Part shown: positions 23,410-35,242 of the stretch, piece by piece
Numbering within the stretch: the stretch's first letter is position 1
How the letters are laid out: each line of letters starts with the position of its first letter
Assembly: GCA_037113605.1 (NCBI GenBank)
Contig: CM073735.1
Location: forward strand, 18,522,001 to 18,586,000
Direction: 5' to 3'
Source of the DNA: Calophaca sinica
Lineage: Eukaryota > Streptophyta > Magnoliopsida > Fabales > Fabaceae
DNA: 64,000 nucleotides
The notes under the pieces: model-generated
The model's input: the letters and a program-made list of their open reading frames with translations, nothing else
Databases searched by the model: none
Told to the model about the DNA's origin: nothing
Position numbers and translations under genes: made by a program

Positions 23410-24850
23410 TGTTGCGGCTCAGGCAAGTGCACCTGATCATAACTCGTAATAAAAGTGGAGTATAATTAGAACTCCAAATATCGAACCCACAGAGAATGAG
23501 CAAGTACCAGTGAATTACTGTGATTCTATTCTATTAGGCGAGCAAAGATTATGATTAAGAAAGTACTGAAAGTAATTGGAATTAAAGCAGTAAACAGATT
23601 AAATGCTAGAATGGTTTAACTATGTTATGGGGGACCTTGGGATAACTGGGTTCACCAATACTCTACCCTTGAGTTTATTAATCAATTGATATGAGTTGTC
23701 TATCATGTAAGAGCACTAACCACCCACTCTAAATTACTAGATGCTGTCCTTGCGTACAATAGCCTTCCTCCCAACTAATTACTCCGTTTGGTCCAGGAAA
23801 TAACTAAGGGAAAGAGCATTAAGTTCAGGTGGGTTTGCTAACTTAATAACTGGTTAGAAACAAGCCCTAACCTATCCGACATATAGTGCGGGTTCTTTTA
23901 TCCTATGGTTCCGTTAACTAATCATGATCCTGTTACTACAATTAAGCCAACTAAATAAAGGGTGATCGGGCCTTATTGGAATAAGCACAATAGGAATAAA
24001 ATACTTAAACAATCAATTGAAACTCATATAATTAAAGAACAAAACATCAAGAGTATTGTAAAGGATCCCTCATCACCCCTAGTGATGGGTTTAGCTACTC
24101 ATTACTAATGATAATAACATAAACAAATATATGAATTTAGAACAATCCATAACAAGAGAATAAATTATAAACTGGGACACCCTTTCGGTATGACGACGGT
24201 CCTTAAGCACGTTCTTCGCGTCCTCACAAGCTCCGGTAGCGATTCGATATAGCACCAAGCTTCAAGGAGACATGAATTCTTTGGAATGGGCAAGGGTTTG
24301 CTATCAGATCTCAATTGGGGGCTCTTGACTCAGAAATTCATCAAAATGTTCTTGTAACATGTTAAGAGCCCTTATTTATAGACTAGGCTGCAAATTTGGT
24401 TTTCTGGCTTCAAATCTGCATTGATTAGGGACGGGGTACGACCGTACAGAGTATATATACGGCCATATCGAGCTTCGTAGATGACGTTGACCGGTACCCG
24501 TTCGTGCTGTTGCCCTTGTGTACGGCCGTACTGCCTTTGACACGACCGTACTGGACTATTTTATCGGCGTCAGGTGGTACAGGCGAGGGTATGCCGCCTG
24601 CGGGATTACTGCTCTGGAAATGCGGTCTGGTTGGTAGGTCAGGCCATACCGCTTGTCCAGTAGTGCTAAAACTCTCCAAAACTAGCCAGTTTTTTGTCCT
24701 TTTTCGCATCTTTTGCTCCAAGTGGTGTCTTTACGATATTTCTGCATAATAAGACATAAATGAGTACCTTTGTGCATTAATCAGCGTAAAATGGTGTAAT
24801 TAGTTACTAAAAATGCCCTATAAATATAGACAAATTGGTGTGTTAACACA
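23410..24850 (-). repeat. 3' LTR of the Athila element
   Basis: Minus strand starts TGTGTTAACACACC at 24850 and ends GCAACA at 23410. Aligns along its length with 36847-38297. It contains several tacggccgtac-like palindromes around 24430-24550. Confidence 0.88.
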
Positions 24851-24868
24851 TCCCCACACTTGAAATTT
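24851..24868 (-). other. Polypurine tract of the Athila element
   Basis: Minus strand reads AAATTTCAAGTGTGGGGA immediately before the 3' LTR. A purine-rich string ending GGGGA in this position is typical of Athila. Confidence 0.7.
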
Positions 24869-25444
24869 GCTTGCCCTCAAGCAAACTACTTGGTTAATTA
24901 TAGTAAGAAAAACTAATTCTACTAAATAGGGGCAGAAAAAGAAGTGAGACAATAATATGATATCACAAAACATGTCAGTCAATAGAGTGCCCAATTAGAG
25001 GTGTAAGTTCAAGCACTACAAGAAAACACACGTGTACCGACGGATTTTACCGACGACCTCTGACCGTCGCCAAAAACGCGGCTTTTCCGACGGCTAAAGC
25101 CGTCGGTAATGCCAATCCAACAATGGATTAGAATTACCGACGGCTTTAGCCGTCGGAAAAGCCGCATTTTTGGCGACGGTCAGAGGCCGTCGGTAAAATT
25201 CGTCGATATACACGTTTGATTCCCGCCAAATTTTCAAATACCGACGGTGTTACCCGTCGGTATTTGAATATGTCTGTCGGTAATCCCGAGACAGTTGGCC
25301 GATGGGTTTAGGCCGTCGGTAATTTTAAGGTTGGCCGTCGGTATTTGAAAATGACCATCGGTAATGCCGAGTAAGTTTACCGACGGGTGGAGAACGTCGG
25401 TAAATTAAAATAAGCCGTCAGTAAAATCGGGATACAAACAGAGG

Positions 25445-25740
25445 ACGAGGTCTTCTTCCCCATTCCCCTCTTTTGTACTGTTTCTCTCTTCTCTCCTCTA
25501 TCTCCCGTTGCAACGCCACCGCCTCCACCGCCCGTTGCAGTGCCACTATCTCCATCGCGTCTTCCTCAGCCCGACCAAGCTGGCGTCCCTTTGTCCCTCA
25601 TTCTTGGTCCTCCACCACGTCTCTCTCTCTCACTCTCACTGATTCAGCCACCGTGACTGCCACCACCACTACGTGGTCGTGCCACCTCTCCTCTCCTCTG
25701 TTCCACCGCGCCACTTCAAGAGGTACATATTATTTGGGTT
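25445..25740 (+). other. GC-rich leader-like segment within the CACTA
   Basis: A cytosine-rich, exon- or 5'-UTR-like segment (cgccaccgcctccaccgccc and similar) quite unlike the AT-rich flanks, ending in a possible donor (ttcaag/aggta). Could be a captured 5' UTR and first exon. No protein family is recognised. Confidence 0.35.
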
Positions 25741-25755
25741 TTTTTGACTCTTGAA

Positions 25756-25905
25756 CTACTTGCTCCTTATAAGCTGAAGTGCTTCCGTTAGTTCATGGGA
25801 GCAAAGCAATTTTTTAGCTTCTTCCAGATCTTTTCCATTCATTATCACCTTATTCACAAATCCACGAATTACATCTCTTGCAATTTTTTCAGAAATAACA
25901 TGCTT
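25756..25905 (-). pseudogene. Captured last-exon fragment of unknown gene inside the CACTA
   Basis: Reading the minus strand, an AG acceptor (25907-25906) is followed by 50 clean codons ending in TAG. The peptide starts KHVISEKIARDVIRGFVNKV and ends LTEALQLIRSK. The composition (helical, charged) and the acceptor make a captured terminal exon plausible. I do not recognise the parent gene. It lies antisense to the NUP93-like exon. Confidence 0.45.
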
Positions 25906-27179
25906 CTGGTTTTTGATATATAGTATATATATGTTGTGCTAGAAAATTTGGCTCTGTTACCCTTGATTTTCATCTTACCAAACTCATGCTTCAAGATTGT
26001 TATTATTGATTTAAAATGCTGGAAATTCTGCACTACAAGTGATAGAAAGAAAGTATGTTTTTGAATGTATATGGATGCAAGATTGTGGTATAAAATTTTG
26101 CACATGTATGTAATTTTAGCTTACTAGAATTTTAAGTTGAAATACTTGGTTAGTTGTGTAAATATTCTGCACATGTATGTAATTTTAGCTTACTAGAATT
26201 TTAAGTTGAAATACTTGGTTAGTTGTGTAAAAATTCTGCACTTGGGTTAAGTAATTGAATGGTTATTGAGTGAAAATTCTCACGCTCCATGATGTTAAGA
26301 AATTCTGCATTAGTTTATTTTATTTTGGTATGTCATAATGAGATTTTGATTGGTTTTGGATGGCTGGAAAAGTCTGCTTTTATCCCATGACTTTACATTG
26401 TCAAACCATTATCTAGTGGCCCTTGTGAAGAAATTAACATAGTGAGAATTCTGCATGAATCTTGTTTCCTGATTTGTTACTGGGTGTTTTGTGTGATTTT
26501 GTGCACACAGCTCCGCCGCACACACAGCTCTGCTGCGCACAACTTTGCCGCCTCATTCGTCCTATATTTCAGGTTCTCTTTCTATGTTATATGACATGTC
26601 AATTTAAGGTTTTTGAATTCGTGTTTGTGAATTTAACTATGTTTTTTTCCTTTTGTGAATTTGTAGATTCTGTTTAGTCCACCACTCCGCCACGCCACCA
26701 CAACCTTCCCAATCCATTGCTACAACAAGGTACTCAATGCCAATTTTTTATTATGCCTAAATTGTTCAATCGCTTAGAATTCAAAAGTTATGAAAAATCT
26801 TAAATCATCTTTCGGCTAGTTCTTAGTTGGAGTGCATTGAGCTGTTTGAGAGATTTTTTAAAATGTTATAAAAATGTTCCTTTCGCTTCTCTCAAAGTAG
26901 AGTAACAAAAACAACAGCCAAGCCATATCCTGGCTAAATGAGATTGTTAACTGGAGTCTATCGTATCATGCATCATGTATTAAATCCTTCGAAGTTTGAA
27001 ATAGTATCCCACCATGTCTCTTTCCATCTCACTGTATCCTTTTTTAGAAGGGGCATCACCTTAGTTTTACATGCCCAAATGCATAGGTTTCCTTCATTTT
27101 CTTAGAGCAGAAAGTGCTTGAATGATAGCATACGGTCAATTTGTATGATCATTTTTTGTTATTTCTTTTGTACGTACAG

Positions 27180-27246
27180 GCTTCTTGCTCGTGAGGGTAT
27201 AATTGCAGAGCAGCTTGCAAGGGATCTGAAGTCATTTGAATTGAAG
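27180..27246 (+). pseudogene. Captured exon resembling NUP93/NIC96 nucleoporin
   Basis: An AG acceptor (tacgtacag) precedes and a GT donor (GTACCACTT) follows a 67-base exon whose translation is LLAREGIIAEQLARDLKSFE followed by LK. From memory this is close to an N-terminal segment of plant NUP93 (nucleoporin interacting component of the nuclear pore scaffold), RLLAREGINAEQLARDLKSF. Only this exon is recognised; the remaining gene is absent, so it is a captured fragment and not a functional gene. Confidence 0.65.
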
Positions 27247-28678
27247 GTACCACTTAATATAAACTTTGATCATTTTTTATTGAACATCTTTGCTTTGGTT
27301 GGCTTTAAGTATTCTATTTATCTGGCTATTACATATATTTGCGTATTGGTTGTGTTGTTACTGTTGTTTTGGGTCAAGATTATCAAAATTTGAATGATCT
27401 AATCTTTCAATTGCATCACAATATTTTTTTTTTTGAAATTGGATTGTGATTTATTGGATTCGGTTCTTCTTTTTGATACCTTAGTTTTACATGCCCAAAT
27501 GCATAGGTTTTCAACATGTGTTAGAGAAAGGTGTTTTGAATTTGCAGTTTAATAATTTTATAATCTATAGTGGCAGAATATTATGAATTGATGACAATCT
27601 TGAGTTTTTGGTACATGTAGATTCGGTATAGTTTTATGCTCATAAGAAGTGTTGAATTGTCCAAAGAAGCATATTCCTGTACTTAATATGGACGCGAATG
27701 TATGTGATTATAAGACCATAAAAACATTGGAAGTGAGTAGACCATAAAAATCATTGTAAATTGAAAACATAGTATTACATGCCTACAGTTGATAGTACGA
27801 CTTTGAACTATTGCTTTCATGACCACATTGATTTCTCGCTTCAGGATTCAGTTTCAAACAACTTGACATTGTAATAGAGCATCAGTTTTATTTTAGTTTC
27901 TTTGTTTTGATTTTTCCCCACTCCCATGGCTGATTTACTACCGTTATTATTTTCTATTTGGTATTTCTTGCTGATTTTGTTTCGAATATGGTTTGGTCTT
28001 TTCCAAAGGGGTTAATAGTTTTTTGTTTGTTTTAAAGTCTTTAATTAATCTGTGTTTGTGTGGGTATTAAAGGCATATTTGTCCTAAGTGACTGATCAAA
28101 TAATTTTGTCTTAAAGTCTTTGCTATTTATGTGATTCTTAATAAATATCAAGGTGTTTGTAAAGGCTTTTCTGGTGAAGAGCCTGTGAAATGATTTGTAT
28201 AAAGTTGTAGAAACCAAGTTTGTTCTTCTAGCTCGTGACTATGCTTCTATAATTTTATTTTACAAGCTTTTTTTTTCACTTTTATATTTAAGTCTTTAGT
28301 GTTTGTTTAAACAGTGTGTAGTATACGAAAAACATATCTCTTATTTGCTTTTGGTTTAGTTTGACTGATTTTGGAAAATAATTTTTATAAGGTGGTGTTG
28401 GTTGCTGTAAAAAAAAATGAACATTGTTAGAGTTTTTTACATATGGGTAAAGTTTTTGGACGTTTTTGCTCTAAAGCATTTGTTTTTTAAGTTGCATTTT
28501 GAACCAAGCAGTAAAATATTTGTGTGACCAAGAATATGTACCTGGTATACATATCTGCGATTGTATATCATTTTAATTTCTGCTAGTTATTGCCTCGATG
28601 TCCAGGAAAGTACATAGGAAGCTGAGGTGATTACAAGATTTTGTTGAAATTCAAGATTTTGTTTTTCCTCTTTGCAGG

Positions 28679-28731
28679 TAGACTATTTGCTCGGAAAACA
28701 AGCTTTCTTTGGCCAAACCGATTCAGAGGTA
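28679..28731 (+). pseudogene. Possible second captured exon inside the CACTA
   Basis: A 53-base stretch is bounded by a pyrimidine-rich AG acceptor (cctctttgcag) and a GT donor (gaggtaatt). It is open in more than one frame, for example VDYLLGKQAFFGQTDSE. It does not match the part of NUP93 I would expect next. Low certainty. Confidence 0.25.
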
Positions 28732-30074
28732 ATTGGTTATTGTGTTTCCAAAAGTTGTTTGCTGAGATTTCTATTTTAAATACTTGACAAGTTGGTTTGA
28801 GTTCCACTTCTCTGTATATGAAAACTGAGATCATAAATCTCCAACTTGCTTATATTTATCTTCATACTTCTTTGCTAGAATCTCAAGTTGAAATTAATAT
28901 ATTGAGCCAATGATGAAAATCAAGGTTATAGGTGTAATAAGGATACATGCAATACTAAAGAGGATTTTTGTTGTTGATGATATATAACCTCAACTTTGAC
29001 GGCTTTGTTCCTTTAAATCAGAATCATATATAACCTCTTATAAGATGTTTTCACCAAGTTTCATTTTTTGATCGACCTTTTAGTAAACATTTTTCTAGTC
29101 TTTTCTTATCTATATCAGATTCACGTATATTCCCTTAGAAGGTTTTATAGGCCTTCAAAAGGTACATTTGACATTTTATTTTTGCCTCAATTTTCTGTCA
29201 TTGATCTTCTAATGTAAAATCATTGTTGACATCTTTTGAATGAACTTTTGTGCTATATAGATTAGAACCTCTGAAATTCTGATATCTTTATGGATTAGAA
29301 CTTTTTAGTATACAAAGCCTAAATGCCAACAAGGAAATTTATGTGGCATCCTCGGTGTATATAGATTTTACTTCTTAGTGAAGGGGTTCTATTGGATGCA
29401 ATGGCGAGATAAGTTTGGTGGATTAATTGGGGATTAGTACTTGGATTTTCAATGATGTTCACAGAATTGAAAATGATTCTCTGTTTTTGCCAGTGTGTCT
29501 GTAAACAGTATAAGACTTGTTTTTTGGGTGCCTGTTATTTTGCTTGAGTGTGGTAGTAGGCTGTACTGCTTTGTTCGTCGAATTTTTTTATTTATTTGTT
29601 ACGTTTCTTTTTTTTAATTTGATTTATAGTTTACGTTATCGCATTGCATTTTTAAATACAGGAATAAATTATTAATTAAATGTAATAACTAGTAATCGTT
29701 AATTAAATGGATAAATAAATTAAATTGATTACAGAAATTAAAATTAAATAATTTAAAAAATTAAATAATTTTTTTAATAAAAATTTAAACAATTTTCAAT
29801 TCAATTTTTTTTTAAAGTTCGGCTTTACCGACGGTCATGGCCGTCAGAAATGTCAATTGTTGTAGACTCGGCATTACCGACAGGTTAAAGCCGTTGGAAC
29901 TTACCGAACGATTATACCGACGGGCCAAAGCCGTCGGTATGCATTTGTGACGCGCGTTTTACCGACGAATATTAGCCCATCGGTAATCCGTCGGAATTTT
30001 TGGATTACCGACGGTATTTGTGGATTACCGACGGCTTTTGGCCGTCGGTAATCCCGCGATTTCTTGTAGTGAAG

Positions 30075-31509
30075 TAAGCTAACAATCTGTGATTTTTAAG
30101 TCACACTCTCACCAATCTCAAAGTGTTTGTAGGCATAGTCATTAACACTCAGATTTTTCAAATGAAAAGACATTGTCATAGGCTTGTACATTGACCAAAA
30201 ACTCTACTATTAGAATCTATAAGAGATGCAAAAGAGGAATACGAGTCTTTCATTGGTTGAAATGGGGCCAAGTAGTAATGTTTGGTATGATAAAAGAAAG
30301 AAAATGTCATGCAAAATGTCAGAAACAAATCAACCAAAACAAACAACTTAATTCTTTTTCACTTTCAAGAGCAGGCAATAATCCCAATTTTTCAATCAAA
30401 ATATTTTCTTTTTCCAACTTATGAAGGCATGAGCATTATCACAATTTTTTTTCTTTTTTTTCTTTTTCCTTTCCTCATTTCATGCAATTATGCAACAATC
30501 AATCATTTTTAAGAATTAGAAGGGGATCAAATTCATAAGCCTTCTCTTTTTGTAAACAAATTGCAACATTATTTAATAAATTTTTGCCACTAATTGCTCT
30601 CAAATAAAATTTTTCCAAGGTTGACTTCACAGAAGATAATCAATAAAAACAAGAAGGATACCAAAGAAATTAAATATAATACTTTTAGGCTCAAAAGTGG
30701 GCAACTAGTGGGATAATATATTCAAATGGTAGTGGCCTGAAGAATTCCTAAAAATTGCCCTTTCTAGATTCACATGCAAATAAATTCATATTCGCTTCGT
30801 AATGGTCTCGACACAAATTCTAAAATGCACATTCCATGAAAAATATCACTCAACAAAGAAGAGAGACAAAAACATGATGTTGCCTCTTATTTCAGGCTCA
30901 AAACTCACATTTAATGGCTTACACGGAAAGTCAAACTCACATAACTTCAATGCTAATTTTCAGCAAATTTCACAACTAGCAACGAATTGATTCAATCAAA
31001 AGTTGTCATAAAAAAATTGTATAGCCCCTAAATCAGCAAAAATTTAAAGTTCTTCTATAATTGTAAGTAGTTATAAGCACAGCCAAGTAATAAGTATGAC
31101 GTAAAATTCCCTCCCCACACTTATTTCTAGCAGTGTCCCCACTGCGACTATTTTAAAGCAAGCACAACAATATAAGATAAAAATTTAAAAATAAGTGTTA
31201 TAAAAGAATGTGGAAAGTGACTCCCCTCTAAAAAATATCACGAGCAAATTGGATGGGGATATTGGCAAAATATTCTGTTTCCTTGGCGCAATACCGATAT
31301 AGCTGGTAAGCGGCGGAAGAACTGTGCAACACAAAACTAAGAATTTTAGATCATAATAAAAGAAAAATATACTAATCAAATAAAATAAAATAAAAGCAAT
31401 GCAATAAAATAAAATGTGTATCCCGCGAGTATGCCAAAATATATACATCTCTTTTTAATACAAAAGCAAAGCCTAAGTACTAAAAGAGAAAATAAAGAAA
31501 GGTCCCACA
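30075..31509 (-). other. Athila 3' untranslated region
   Basis: About 1.4 kb, together with 24869-25013, between ORF-1 and the polypurine tract. It is AT-rich with no coding sequence I can support. Confidence 0.5.
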
Positions 31510-32673
31510 TCACTCGGCAGGAGGGAAAGGCTGGATGCGCCGAAGGTGCTCCAAAATAAGTGCCAGCTGCTGGTCCACATGTGTCCTATGCTCCACAAAG
31601 CTGGAGTGCATCGGGTCAAGACACTTCATGACATCCTCATAGGAGTGGCCCTATGCTGCTGGCTGAGGCTGTGGCGGCGGTGGTGGTGGATGCTCCTCTG
31701 CTAGGGGGACAAAATCTGCAGCCTCGTCCTGCTGCTACTGCTGCTCCTCCGGTCTAATGACTGCATAGTCCTCGTGCCCCAATCTCTGCAGAACACCGAT
31801 GTTGAGAAGGGTCTGAAGTCCAATGGGCTCCATCTCAATCATCGTAGCTCTAACTCCGGCGCGAACTTTGAGGCGCTGGGCTAGACGGGAGATGAAAGAA
31901 CCTAAGACGATGTGCCCGGTGTTCTGGATCTGAATATGAATGCCCAAGTGGGTGCATATCCGTAGGAAAAACATCCCGACATCGCAGCGGCGTCCTGTGG
32001 TCATATCCCAAAGCAAAAACAAGTCCGACCTCGTCACCGTGCCGTCGCTCAAGGCTCTCCCGTTAATGGAACAGGCAATCCATCTGTGTCTTTGTGCATG
32101 CAATTTGGGACTCGATCTCGCTAGCCTTGGCGCGACTGGGAATGTAGTGGCCATCCCCAGTGAGAGCTCTCCAACTCTCTGAATCTTGCAATCCCCCTGG
32201 ATCTCCAGAAGTACTTCCATATACTTCGGCGTCTGAACTGGCTGCGCCGTCTCGAATCTAAGTCCAATGTTGAACTCGACCAACGTGATCTCGTGGTGAG
32301 TCCCACAGATCCAAAATGTAACCACGATCTCCTGCTCCGGCTCCTCTTCTCCGTCTGCACACCGAGGCTCTCTGTCCCTCATATGATAGCCACAAGTGGC
32401 TAAGAAATCTATCACCACCTCCACGTAGAAGGGTTGTCTGACAGAGGCTTCCTGGAGCCATCCTATCCCTCGCAGCAGGGTCTCCACCTCCTCTCGCAGG
32501 CCAACCTGCTGAAGGACATCAAAATCTAGATATCTCTGAGTGTGAGTGTGGAAATCCCGTAGCTGCCGAGATCTATCTCTAAATTGCTCTGGTATATAAT
32601 TAGGCACGGGCCTAGAGCCACGTGCTACTGCAGCAGAATAAGAAGAACCGTCGGTCTTTTGGCGATTAGCCAT
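31510..32673 (-). CDS. ATHILA ORF-1-type protein
   Basis: An uninterrupted ORF of 312 codons (32673-31735) starting MANRQKTDGSSYSAAVARGS. The segment with WICGTHHEITLVEFNIGLRF and RHRWIACSINGRALSDGTVT resembles the plant ATHILA ORF-1 family, encoded downstream of pol in Athila elements and sometimes called env-like; its function is unknown. The frame continues past a TAG at 31737-31735 (context cag cag tag cag) and a second TAG at 31653-31651 to a terminal TGA at 31512-31510, and the readthrough part is proline-rich then helical. The two TAGs look like former CAG codons, so the ancestral protein was probably about 387 residues. This is the best-preserved ORF of the element. Confidence 0.75.
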
Positions 32674-32699
32674 TTTCCTGCAAAAATAAAATAAAAAAA

Positions 32700-33420
32700 A
32701 TTAATTTTAAGTAAAACCTGTGTTAGGTACGACCGTGCTTCGTGTGGTACGACCGTACTAATGCTATAAGTACGCCCTAGGTTAATGGGTAGGTATGGCC
32801 TGACTTAAGGTCTGTGTACGGCCGTACTCTGCCATAGATATGCCCGTACCTATGGTCGGTTTTCAACCCTAAGGCCGTCAGTATGGCCTTTAGTAAGGGC
32901 TTTTGTTGATAGGTACGGCCGTACTGCGCTACAGTTTTGTGAAAATCTACCCTATGATCAGGTTTTCTCATTTTTAAGCCTAGATTATAAGTCTCTAATC
33001 ATTCCTAGGGTCTCTAAGCATGCAAAACCAAGCAAAAACTACTCCTAATTACCTAAAGTTAGAATTAAACAAAACCAAATACCTAAACTAACTAAAAACT
33101 TAAAATAACCAGTAAAACAGCCAATCACTCCACAAATTGAGTTTAGAATCAGTACCTGGATGATCTTGTGAGTGGAAATGCGAAGAGAATGAGAGAAGAG
33201 AGTGCTCGAATGGAGAGGTTTTGGGTGTACGATGTGGAGGTACGCCCTTACCTCTCACTGTTTAACTTTTATTCAGCCTATGGACACGGGGTACGACCGT
33301 GCCTGGTTTATGAGCAGCCGTACTTGTCTGTTCTCCGCTTTTTTGAAGATGGAGTCGTGTGGTACGGCCGTACACAGTGCAAGGTGCGCCCGTACCTACT
33401 GGTTTTCTGGAAAAAAAAAT
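32700..33420 (-). repeat. Leader with repeated GTACGGCCGTAC-type palindromes
   Basis: At least six copies of a 12-bp palindrome or close variants (for example at about 32738, 32818, 32918, 33291, 33361, 33389) occur between the spacer after the gag-like modules and ORF-1. The same palindrome recurs in the LTRs. An (AT)n tract follows at 33432-33464. No coding sequence is evident. Confidence 0.7.
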
Positions 33421-33431
33421 TGATTTTTAAG

Positions 33432-33468
<37 letters not shown>

Positions 33469-33559
33469 TTAAATTCTTAAAATGAATAAAAATAGAGTAA
33501 AATAATAATAACAATAAAACAAACGGACAGAAAATAAAAAATGTTAGTAACTGTGGTTG

Positions 33560-33595
33560 CCTCCCGGTAAGCGCTTGTTTAACGTCCCGAGCCTG
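33560..33595 (-). other. Conserved Athila post-pol spacer motif
   Basis: Minus strand reads gacgttaaacaagcgcttac followed by cgggaggcaacc. In Athila elements a motif of the form agcgctNNNNGGGAGGCAACC lies just after the end of pol. Its presence here marks the place where integrase should have ended. Confidence 0.6.
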
Positions 33596-33616
33596 ACGGG
33601 TCAGATGACTTAGAAA

Positions 33617-34389
33617 TTAGTCCTCAGCGGGCAATGACCCGTCCTTGACATTACCTTTGGTCTTCTCACCATTGGGGTACACAACAAAGTAGTCACCTTT
33701 TTCTGAGTGGTCCATCCAAGCAGGTCTTGAGCACTTTTTTGGTGGGTTCATTGTGTATCCACTGTCTGCACAGATGTAAATTGGCTTTTCTAAGTTAGGT
33801 GCAAAGGTCTTAATGAATTTATTCACCAAGTTGTTCCATGTTTTTACTTCCTCAACTGGTAGGAGATAAAGCCAAATCTTGACTTCCTCGTCTAATAGGA
33901 ATGGGAAAGTCATTAGTTTTGCTTCATCTGGAGATAAGCCTTTAAACTTTGCATTCCTCATCTTCTTGCAAAACTGTCTCTTGTGCTCAACAGGACTTGT
34001 CCTGTGGTTCCCTTGAATTCCAGAATTGACACTTTCGAGATAAAAGATGGGCCTAATTTAAAACCTGCAAATTCCTCTTGAGCGTCTTTCTTGGATCCTC
34101 TGAAAAATTGGAATAGGTCCATTCTTTCTTCTGGTGTGGACTTTAAAACTCTTAAGAATTCTTCTTTTAATTCTTCCCAACTTGAAAAGTGGTGCTTGGG
34201 GTATATCGAGAACCATTCTTTGGCTATTCCTCCTAGAGAAAGATGAAATAATTTGAGCTTTATTCTTTCAGCTATGGCTCCTGCAAGATTGTTAGATTTT
34301 TCTAAGCCATAAAAGTTTAATAAACGATAAGAAGGTTCATCAATATCAAGTCCTTTAAATTTAGGAATACATAGTGCATCCAAAATCAA
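33617..34389 (-). pseudogene. Two gag-like modules in place of RT/integrase
   Basis: The minus-strand frame 34389-33958 contains KLKLFHLSLGGIAKEWFSIY and SSWEELKEEFLRVL, and frame 33961-33617 contains LMTFPFLLDEEVKIWLYLLP and VKTWNNLVNKFIKTFAP. Both follow the Retrotrans_gag pattern (LK/L-F-L...A..W, then W..L...F...F). They sit where RT, RNase H and integrase should be, between protease and the post-pol spacer, and continue the protease frame apart from a single stop near 34432. The two modules are joined by a frameshift. Whether they are captured from another element or products of internal rearrangement is unclear. Confidence 0.5.
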
Positions 34390-34431
34390 AGAGGGGGTTA
34401 TGTCTTTATCCTGCTCTAAAGAATCATTATC

Positions 34432-35198
34432 TTATTCTGCATCTTGCACTTCTTTACCTTTTTCAACTTTTATATCCTGTAAGAAACAACAAGAAGCACT
34501 AGAAAGAGAAATTTTGTTAAAATTATATATATTAAATACTTCTTCTGCATCCTCAATTCTTAGAGTCATGGTTCCTTTCTTCACTTGGATGGTAGCATCT
34601 CTTGTTGCCAAGAATGGCCTTGCTAAAGTAATAGGAACGTCTTTGTCTTCCTCCATATCCAAAACTACGAAATCCACAGGGAAAATAAATTTTTCTACCT
34701 TAACTAGCATGTCTTCTATTATTCCTCTTGGGTAAACAAGAGTTCTATCAGCTAACTGCAAGACATGTAAGTAGTTTATGGTTCCTGCAAATTCAGTTTC
34801 TTCCAAACAGACAAAGCCATTAAATTTATACTTGATCCTAAATCACATAGTGCTTTAAATGTATTATTACCAATTGAACAAGAAACAGTAAAAGTTCCTG
34901 GATCTTTAAGCTTAGGTGGTAATTTCTTTAAAAGAATCACAGAGCAATCCTCATTCAACCTAACAGTATCATCTTCTATCCTATTTTTGTTAGAAATTAT
35001 TTCTTTCAAAAATTTAACATATTTAGGGACTTCAGAGACAATTTTAGTCAAAGGGATATTAACAGACAATTTTCTAAGTTTTTCTAGTAACCTCTTATCA
35101 TGCCTATCTTTACAATAATTATTAGAACCTTTGGAAGAGTTACTTACCTGCTGAGACTCGGGTTGAGTCTTTTCCTCTTTTGGTTCCTCTTTTTCCAT
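34432..35198 (-). pseudogene. Athila protease region
   Basis: KLRKLSVNIPLTKIVSEVPK near 35090 leads to the retropepsin active site ALCDLGSSINLM (around 34835-34800), then after a frameshift LADRTLVYPRGIIEDMLVKV and LDMEEDKDVPITLARPFLAT, the usual flap and C-terminal part of Athila-type proteases. The expected active-site triplet D-T/S-G reads D-L-G here, as is common in this lineage. It would cleave the gag-pol polyprotein. The frameshift near 34800 inactivates this copy. Confidence 0.8.
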
Positions 35199-35242
35199 GA
35201 AGATTGCATTGCATTTTGCATTGGGATTTGGCTCCAGTTGAC

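Larger units (their letters stand above)
25014..30071. mobile_element. CACTA (En/Spm) transposon with captured gene fragments
   Basis: Left end CACTACAAGAAAACAC and right end (reverse complement) CACTACAAGAAATCGCGGG are CACTA termini; the 3-bp TSD is AAG at 25011-25013 and 30072-30074. Both subterminal regions (25040-25440 and 29820-30060) are packed with direct and inverted copies of taccgacggc/gccgtcggta, the usual transposase-binding array. No transposase (TNP2) or TnpA coding sequence is visible in 5,058 bp, so it is non-autonomous. The interior contains exon-like pieces on both strands. It lies inside the Athila 3' UTR and is therefore the younger insertion. Confidence 0.93.

Noticed and set aside
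25473..25754. 93-codon ORF as a gene
   Set aside because: Composition is serine/threonine-rich from a cytosine-rich leader; no domain, and it lies within the CACTA.
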